A DNA stretch of 64,000 bases from Smallanthus sonchifolius (lineage: Eukaryota > Streptophyta > Magnoliopsida > Asterales > Asteraceae). A program made the position numbers and the translations under genes. This document shows positions 56,695 through 64,000 of the stretch, piece after piece; the first letter of the stretch is position 1; each line of letters starts with the position of its first letter. A model generated the notes under the pieces. That model did not search any database, was not told the DNA's origin, and saw only the letters and a program-made list of their open reading frames with translations. Location: assembly GCA_023525975.1 (NCBI GenBank), contig CM042027.1:10807001-10871000 (forward strand). The letters are read 5' to 3'.

Positions 56695-58534
56695 ATGGCT
56701 GCCGCCGCCGCTGCTTCTATCACCGCCACCACCGCCATCAGCACCACCACCACATTCCAGAGAACACCTACCTTCCATCTAAATCCAACACCAAACCGCC
56801 TTACCACCACCTCAAAGCTCTCCTGTCTATCTCTGCAACGCAGCAGGCAGCCATGGCCAATATCGTTTCCTCTTATATCATCTTCCTCCTCAATCACTTT
56901 CTCAAATAAGTTATCTCGTCTTCCATTTGGCCTCACTTTGTGCTCAGCTTCTTCATCACATGACGAAACCGTAGTGACCGAAGATGTAAACGACGTCGTT
57001 TCTGATGAATCTCAGCCTCAGGTACTGTTAGTTTCATATTCATCGTCTTAAGATTACTCTGTTATTTGTTGTGGAAAGTGTTTCCCCAATTCAACACCTA
57101 AATTAGGTTTCCAAAACTTGACCTAATTTCCTTGAAATTCATCCTCGCTTCTGATTTTGGAAAATTATCAGATTCAATATTAGTACAAACGGTTTAATTT
57201 AGTTATGAATGATAAATTGAATGGATATCAATTGAAATAATATCTGCAATTTTTTATTTGCTCACTAATGTATTCATAGCAGGAAGATGTAGAAAGCACA
57301 ACTACAGATGATGATGATTCAGTGGAGGATGATGGTACAGGATTGGAAGAATCACCTGTAACCATTTTAGCATCACTGCAGTCATACAAAGAGGCCTTAG
57401 CAGATAACAATGAGTCAAAAGTCTCTGAAATAGAAGCTTATTTGAAGTCGATTGAAGATGAAAAACTGGTTTTAGAAAGAAAACTGGCAACGCTATCGGA
57501 TGATCTTTCGAATGCAAAAGATCGAGTTCTTAGAATAAGTGCAGACTTTGACAATTTCAGAAAAAGGACGGAACGGGAACGGATTTCATTGGTGGAAAAT
57601 GCGCAAGGTGAAGTTGTTGAAAATCTTTTGCCTGTTTTGGATAATTTTGAGCGCGCTAAAGCTTCAATTAAAGTGGAAAGTGAGAAAGAGGAGAAGATTA
57701 ACAACAGTTACCAGAGCATATACAAGCAGTTTGTGGAGATTTTAGGTTCTCTGGGTGTTGTTCCTGTGGAGACAACTGGACAGCCATTTGATCCATTGGT
57801 AATTCCCCTTTTAGATTCCAGTCAACTGTTTTTACAACATATATCGTATAGATATGTATAATATTAAATTAAATCATATGTATGATAAATATAATGGTAA
57901 ATGATGGTTGGCTGCAGGCAAATCCGAGAGTTGGCTCGAAATTCAGTCGAGTACTTGATGATCTTTTTCAAAGGCTGTCAGGTTTTATCAAGACCTAAAT
58001 TCATTTTTGTACCTAGAAACCAAGTCTTGATTGATTCAAGCCAACTCTCACAAAAGTTTGTGTAAGGTTCCATTGATGATGGAACAAACTGTTCATCATT
58101 TTCTTGAATTCAATTTGGTATATCGGTTGTTGTTATAAAAAGCGGGTTTCAGGTTTATTGAAAACCTATGTACTTTTTGAGAGATATATATATATTTTTT
58201 ATCAATGGTTGTGTTTATTATTTCTAGAGAAATTATAATGGTTATTGTTTTTGAAGTAGTTTGACATTTGACTTTTTCTTGGTAAAAGCTGCATGAAGCT
58301 ATCATGCGTGAAGAGTCAACTGAATTTGAGGAAGGTGTGGTAATTCAAGAATTTCGCAAGGGGTTCAGGATTGGTGAAAGACTTCTACGCCCATCAATGG
58401 TTAAGGTCTCGGCTGGTCCAGGACCTGAAATCACTGAACCAGTGAGCCCATCAGGACCAGATGCTCAAGCTCCAGGTCCAGACTCAGTCGAGGAACCGCA
58501 GGATGTTGACCAGTCAGAACCATCTCAAACCTAG
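56695..58534 (+). CDS. GRPE: Chloroplast GrpE nucleotide-exchange factor
   Basis: Three exons: 56695-57021, 57283-57798 and 58289-58534, giving 362 codons plus stop. The first ~80 residues (MAAAAAASITATTAIS, Ser/Thr-rich, few acids) look like a plastid transit peptide. After an acidic stretch comes the GrpE fold: a long coiled coil (about 150-210), then RISADFDNFRKRTERER, NLLPVLDNFERAK and IYKQFVEILGSLGVVPVE, and in exon 3 HEAIMREESTEFEEGVVIQE followed by GFRIGERLLRPSMVKVSAGP. GrpE releases ADP from Hsp70 and resets the stromal chaperone cycle. The C-terminal tail is long and Pro/acidic, as in land plants. The exon 2 acceptor is a tandem NAGNAG (TAGCAG, 57277-57282), so one Gln may be optional. 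The downstream of two in-frame ATGs was chosen because it gives the normal transit peptide. Confidence 0.93.
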
Positions 58535-59189
58535 GACGAATGATACAGTTATGTATTGATTTTCAGGTAGTGAACTCATTATTTACTTGGCAGGAGGGGT
58601 GTGTCATGCCTTTGCCTCCTATAGTTAAGAGATTGAAACCGTTTTTCAAAAAAACTGTCACTTTCATGCTTGAGAGACATTTATCGTTCTACTTTTGTTG
58701 TAATTTTGTCTGTTTACTTATATACTTTTAGCTAAAACTAATGTTTTTCGCTTATGTGTTCAGATGTCATGATTTTGTAAAAAATAGACGAACAGGAGAA
58801 AACACAACCCCTGGTATATAACTTTACACTAACCACTTGGGACACACGATGAATGATGAACCCCAAAACCAGCCATAACTTCAATCAAGCAGGCTTTACA
58901 TACAAATACAAATGAAGACCCAAAACATATACTTCAAAGAACCTCAAACCAAACCCTCGGTCACATTAGAAAACCATAATTTTAAAACCCAAAACCAATA
59001 TAGAGTAGTTTAGCTTAGTACATGATCCCCAGTGCAAACCGAGACCATATATAAGTTTGTGCTTCCTTTATCTGTGTTACTTGTACTCGATGCATTTTCT
59101 GCTACATGGTTCACCGTTGTGGCACTTAGCCAAAGCTGTAGTTGACTCGGTCTCTTGAAAAGCACCTTCTACCTTGGTGTTGCTGATGT
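58535..59189. other. GrpE 3' region and spacer
   Basis: Includes the GrpE 3' UTR. No separate gene or repeat was recognised. Confidence 0.4.
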
Positions 59190-60420
59190 CATTGTCCTAA
59201 TTCCTTTGAGCCAGAATCTTCATCTCCAGAACATTTAGTTTCAATATCATGCTCCAAGCCATGTGTCTCCTGCGTCATCTGATTTAAAGTTGATCTGAAA
59301 TTCTTGGGGTAAGACTCTTCATCTACACAACGGTTAGGTTCAAAATTATGCTGTCCTGTTTCATCTCTTTCATTTTAGTCAATGTTGAATCTAAGTCATT
59401 GACCCTGAAATCTTCATCGATTTCTTTCTATCAGCCACGATGTTGCTTTAAGTACTATGAGTGTACCTTGCATACACAGGACGTTCTGGTGATTTGGTTT
59501 CAACATCACCAACTTCAACCACATCAGGTTCAGCAGTCAAGACGGTTGATGGGTTGTAAAACTAAGTAATCTGGCTTTTGGATTTGCAAATTGTCCGAGT
59601 TGTTGCTAGTGATTTGCACCTGAAAATCAAGTTATTCGTATAACGGTCAATCATGAATTCATCTAATGCCGTAAAATATATGAGGCGCTCTTGCAACGCT
59701 TAAGAGGTAATTTGTAATATAAGTATCACAAACAACCCGCAAGAGCGATTCATTGTAAATACAAGATATAACTAACTGAAGATGGGGAAACTATTAAAAC
59801 CAATTCAATAATTTGGAGTTTCAAATCTTTAGCTGCAATGCTTTAAGACTCTCTTGCGTGTCAAATGGGTTCGAGTTGAAAATCGTTTGAAGTCTATTTT
59901 AATAGTTTTTTATGATTTAGATTGTTACTGTGATGATATTGTTTTTTTTGTAAGCATAATTAACGCAGGCCAACCCAACCCGTTTTGACACGTAATAGAA
60001 AAAGACCCAATTCCACCCAAACCTGTTTTGATCCATTAACCAACACACCCATCTTGCCAATTCAAGTGATGCGATTAGAAAATATTGGTAGGAAATATAA
60101 GGTTAAGCAAACAATCAAAAGTTAGGATATAAACAAACCATACTCTTATCTTTGTATGTTACCTGCAGTTCTTCAGAATCCTCTGCCAAATGGTTTGTCC
60201 ATAGATCTACCCAACAAAGACTCCTCATCCGATCGCAACATAACATCTTCCTGGTGAAAAATTTCACGGGATCATGCATGATAACTCGATGAAAGAACTA
60301 GAACCTGTTCTAGCTCATGCCATGCATCAAAATCCGATACAACATCCTCTGCCTGTGAGGCTTATTTGGTAGGGAACTCTAAATCATCACTTTCCAACAT
60401 CATTTTCTCTTCATCGAGTT
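59190..60420 (-). pseudogene. Decayed acidic-protein gene remnant (unknown family)
   Basis: On the minus strand there are several coding-like pieces in shifting frames. One near 60380-60270 reads AEDVVSDFDAWHELEQ, and one near 60240-60190 reads LRSDEESLLGRSMDK. A pair of related acidic segments lies at about 59430-59190 (EIDEDFRVNDLDSTLTKMKE, and VDEESYPKNFRSTLNQMTQE), separated by a frameshift. Plausible splice sites (TTTCAG/GTGCAA near 59620) occur between them. The family is not recognised. Stops and shifts between segments suggest decay, but a multi-exon gene with missed introns is possible. Confidence 0.35.
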
Positions 60421-61328
60421 CATTCTTTACTTCTCCAAATTGTAACAAATCATCAGTAACAGTTCGTTTTTAGATAAGAATCATCATCATTAATTTTAGT
60501 TTTTACCTCAAATGACATCTGCAACCTCAATCCTACTCCCATTAGTTTCCTCGTAAGGCAAACTTGCAACAATTTCAGTATGACCCATAACCTTACTTTT
60601 CAATTTTTAAATCTCACCTCGGTCACATTTGGGTTCAATTTTCAACTCATTACATAATTTCGGTATATTAAAATATCTAAACTTGTAAAACAATGATGAA
60701 AAAGTCCCTAAAACTAATTTTAATATATTAATGTTTTTTTAAACTTGTCTAAAATGCATGTTTCTGGATAAATTTCATTCATGACTTGTTGTCTTAAATT
60801 ATGCAAAATAAGATGGTATATTATTTTAAAAAAATGTTAGAATGTTTTTTCATACAAAAATGACTAGATTGAGGAATAACAAGTCATTATTTTAATCTTT
60901 TTCATAAGTAGGTGGAACAAGTTTATGTGGTTTAGTATACCAAACATAGAGATTTTTCATGTCTTTTTGATAAGTTTAGAAACTTTAATACACCAAAACT
61001 AGCAAATGAGTGGCTGATTAGTGAAGAACAATTATTGATTGAAGGGAAAAAGTGAATGTACAATAGACTCGTTTAAGTATCTCATCCCAATTTTAGCATA
61101 TTAAAGTTTTTAAACCTACCAAAAATGCATGATTGTGATTTGTGTTCATGTGATATACTCATTTACATTACTGTGCTACTAGCTGATCTTTCTTTATAGT
61201 CCTAGTTTTGTATTTTAAAAGTTTTACTTAATGTTATTTTATGGGGTCAGTCACACAAACATTGTTCGTATGCGACATGTCTGAACGCTGACGGTTTGAC
61301 TTTTTGGCTATGCGACTTGTATTGGTGC
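60421..61328. other. AT-rich spacer with an imperfect foldback
   Basis: Inverted arms at about 60965-61010 (GATAAGTTTAGAAACTTTAA) and 61090-61125 (TTAAAGTTTTTAAACCTACC) could fold back; a further related arm occurs near 60715-60765. Probably an old MITE. No gene is seen. Confidence 0.35.
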
Positions 61329-62123
61329 TATACGAGCAGGGTCGTCCATGAGATTTCGGGGGGCCTGTGCGACTAAAGAAAATGGGTCCCTAAAAATATA
61401 AAATATAAAGTTAAATATATGAAAAACTATGATGAAAATTGTAATAGCACTAGATTTGATTTTTCTTAAAAAATCAATTAAAAAACCTTCATTGATTAAA
61501 TTCATCCGATTGAATTTCGAAGGGAGAAGACGTCGACGACGTTTTATTGAGTAATTGCCGTATGTTTTTTTATTAGGTAAAATTATTTTTTGGACATGGC
61601 CTAACGATGGAGTCATTGTTAATGGGTTTTTAAACTCAATTTAAATGAATCATAAGTTAATTGTTAATTGTAATTTGTACATGGTTCATCAGTTAATTTT
61701 CTTTTATAAACTTAGTTTATATTAAATATATTTTTATAATATATATATATATAGGGTGAAAACCCATATGAGTTGTGAAAACTCATGAAAACTCTATGTA
61801 ACAACTTTATTTAAAAAAAATATAGGGTAATTTTGTTACATATTTTCGTCACTTTTTATAAAAAAAAATCAAAAAAACGCTAAAGGAATTTAAAAAAAAA
61901 AGATGTAACAATTGTAAAAAAATCCCGTTTTTCAGTTGTTACATACGTAACAACGTTGTAACGGTAATTTTTTTACAATTTTTATATCTTTTTTTTTAAA
62001 TTCCTTTGGCGCTTTTTTGATTTTTTTTAAAGTGACGAAAATATGTAACAAAATTACCTTATTTTTAAAAAAAATAAATAAAGAAAAAAAGTAGAGTTTT
62101 CATGGGTTTTTATTATAACATAA

Positions 62124-62165
<42 letters not shown>

Positions 62166-62248
62166 TTTATAATTTTGGGCCCTCCGAAAAACCAGGCCCT
62201 GAGCGGTCGTCCACCCCACACATGTTCAGGGCCGACCCTGTATACGAG
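61329..62248. mobile_element. Non-autonomous hAT-type element (904 bp)
   Basis: The element spans 61337-62240 between perfect 8-bp duplications TATACGAG (61329-61336, 62241-62248). Its inverted ends are CAGGGTCGTCC on the left and GGGCCGACCCTG on the right. Subterminal GGGGGGCCTGTGCGAC and CCAGGCCCTGAGCGGTCG strings are also typical. No transposase is present; a 102-codon minus-strand frame across the left end is chance. A second repeat is nested inside. Confidence 0.88.
61754..62165. mobile_element. Foldback MITE nested in the hAT element, with TA tracts
   Basis: Arms of about 150 bases are inverted: TGAAAACTC/GAGTTTTCA outer ends, GGTAATTTTGTTACATATTT versus AAATATGTAACAAAATTACC, CGTCACTTT versus AAAGTGACG, and AATTCCTTTGGCGC versus CGCTAAAGGAATT. 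TA dinucleotide tracts lie at both sides (about 61738-61754 and 62125-62163). The interior pairs GTTGTTACATACGTAACAAC, itself palindromic. Confidence 0.8.
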
Positions 62249-62561
62249 TCATATAACTGGTGTATCCTTAACACCCTATTTTAAAAACTATTAAGTTAAA
62301 AAGTTTATTTATATAGTTTTCACTATTTTTTTGTAAGTATAAATTTGATTTGACTTTCGAGTAAAAGTTTGATATAACTTTGTAATCATTTTAATCTTTA
62401 TTCTTTTACCTTTGCTTTGCGTGTGGCAGGAAGCAACTATACAATCAGCGATCCGGCCCAGTCTCCCGGTTCGCTTTCGGAGCTTCTGACTCGTTCCTTC
62501 GGTCTATTCCCGTTTGCAATTCCAGCTTTATCAACAACACTCCACCATCTGATGCTCAAAC
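62249..62561 (+). promoter_or_regulatory. Upstream region and leader of RNR1
   Basis: AT-rich until about 62420, then a C/T-rich leader to the start codon. A 122-codon overlapping frame (62417-62785) is out of frame with the conserved protein and is not taken as the gene. Confidence 0.4.
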
Positions 62562-64000
62562 ATGGTGGTCCGAACAGTGAATTCAATTTCACTTTTCCGC
62601 TCCACTTCGCCGCCCTCAACCCTGCCCTTAGCCGCGTTCCGGCGGCACCACCAAATTCGAGCTTATCACTACGTACAATTCTCTCGTTTCCCGATTTGCA
62701 AGCCGATGCTATTCAGTTATCACAACATAAAAACCGGTGGCCTTCGGAGCTATTCCGTCCAAAGTTTCGTCGATTCCGTGATTGAAGAGTTTGAAGCATT
62801 ACGCCGGCGGAGGATTCGTGCCAGTAACAAGTTCGTCTCCTCTCTTTCATTAGTATTGTTATGGACTTCAAATTCCTTTCAATCGAGTTTTTTTTGCCAC
62901 GATTCATTTCCAGTTGCCAAACGTATTGGAAATTGCTGAACCTATGCTTTAGTTTAGTACCTGTTTAGTTAGCCTATAAGTCAAAACCTATCGATTTAGT
63001 AATTTTCTGATTGCTTCGATGCATAGCAGTTATAGTGTGCTGACAATGAGCTTTCCAGATTGATGAAAAGGAAAATTTAAGAAGGAAACAACAATTTTAA
63101 AAGGAGATGATATTTTAAGTTTTTAACGCTACTGTTGTCACTCACATTTCCAAGTAAATAAAATGAAAATTGAACACTATCATCCAGCTACACAATCATA
63201 TTCTTCATCATAACCATTACTGAGCGATGGATCATTTGTTTTATCGGAGTTTGATTGTGTTTTGCAAGGTTAATGTCAGATGTGCTGTCTTGTATAATAT
63301 AGAATCACATGGAAGTGAAACGAAGAACCTCTCCTTTCTAGCTATTTGATGAACTGAAGAACCAGATAAGGACCATGTAACATGCCTGCTATTAGGATAA
63401 TAGATAGTTAGCTATTCATTTTGTGCTGGTTTGATAGTCATGAACCAGCCTTTTTGGTCCATGCCCGTACCTCACAAGTCAAAAACATCTTTCATATGAT
63501 CGTTTCTATCCTGTGATTGCAAATTTCTGAATAATTAATCATCTGGCTGTTCATGCTACTCGATTTACTTCTATACATGACGGTCTGTTATATGATTTAT
63601 TCTCACTGTTTAGATCAATTCTAACAAGCAACAAGGAGCTCGTTGATGATAAATTGAGGAAGCAAGTACTGCAGAAAGGATTGCTGTTAGAGTTTAGAAA
63701 AGATTCTGAAAGAGTATTGCTTGCTGTAGCCCAAAAACCTGATGGAAGAAGGAATTGGATAGTCTCAGATCAGGTTTTTGTAGAAACAGTTACGCTGCAT
63801 GTTGCATGGATTATTAGTTGTCAGGACCTGTTCTTTCATCCATAAAATGGTATTTTGAAGTTTTTGATTGTTATGTGGTTTTAAAACATGTAGAATGGTG
63901 TTGCAACTTCCATTAAACCTCAACAAATCACCTATATAGTTCCAGGGATTGATAATTTCAACACCACAGAGATATTGGAGTTCTATCAGAGAGCTCAGAA
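62562..64000 (+). CDS. RNR1: Organellar ribonuclease II/R-like exoribonuclease, 5' part
   Basis: Exons 62562-62830 and 63614-63773 are followed by an exon from 63894 that runs off the window. The visible part is 178 codons. It starts with an Arg/Ser-rich targeting peptide (MVVRTVNSISLFRSTSPP), then LRSYSVQSFVDSVIEEFEAL, KLRKQVLQKGLLLEFRKDSE, DGRRNWIVSDQ, NGVATSIKPQQITYIVPG and TEILEFYQRAQ. These match the N-terminal region of plant RNR1, a 3'-5' hydrolytic exonuclease of chloroplasts and mitochondria needed for rRNA 3' processing and RNA decay. The catalytic RNB domain lies beyond the window. Introns are GT-AG; the first exon ends in a split Lys codon that the second restores. Confidence 0.9.

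Noticed and set aside
62417..62785. 122-codon frame at the RNR1 start
   Set aside because: It is in another frame than the conserved RNR1 peptide and stops before the splice site.

Overview
The window is nuclear DNA from a dicot plant. Genes have many short exons with GT-AG introns, intergenic DNA is AT-rich, and there are plant-type MITEs, LTR retrotransposons and an old plastid DNA insert. The repeats feel like Asteraceae, but that is an impression, not something the sequence proves. No rRNA, confident tRNA or CRISPR array was seen.

Layout. Left third: a CASP-like membrane protein gene (minus strand, 3689 to 755) whose second intron holds a decayed plastid rpoB fragment; a MITE cluster (4.3-6.0 kb); an AKR4C aldo-keto reductase gene (6739-9124); the COP9 signalosome subunit CSN2 gene (11164-16722, 12 exons); a small secreted LRR protein gene (17771-19872); and, convergent with it, a single-exon LISCL-type GRAS gene (22840 to 20681). 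Middle: an AT-rich gene desert with a ~320-350 bp satellite-like repeat. Into this repeat a very large non-coding LTR retrotransposon has inserted (29342-48293, LTRs 2.83 kb, TSD TTGGT). It carries a 27-bp minisatellite, and that minisatellite was hit by a second element, an opposite-strand Ty3/gypsy chromovirus (35112-43902, TSD TAAAT). Both LTR pairs are nearly identical by eye, so both insertions are recent. Right quarter: a disrupted group-A (ABI5/EEL-like) bZIP gene (51870-55947) whose last intron has collected a hAT MITE and an RTE LINE; a chloroplast GrpE gene (56695-58534); a decayed acidic-repeat gene remnant; a hAT-type element (61337-62240); and the 5' part of an organellar ribonuclease II/R gene (RNR1, from 62562), cut by the window end.

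The host genes are ordinary single-copy-type plant genes with no obvious shared pathway, although GrpE and RNR1 both act in plastids. All exon boundaries come from reading frame, splice-site and family conservation; phases sum correctly for CASPL, AKR4C, CSN2, LRR, GrpE and the visible part of RNR1. The most unusual material is in the nested retrotransposons: an extra 268-codon ORF upstream of gag, a U3 with paired G-boxes and hairpin repeats, and a coding-free partner element with minisatellites.
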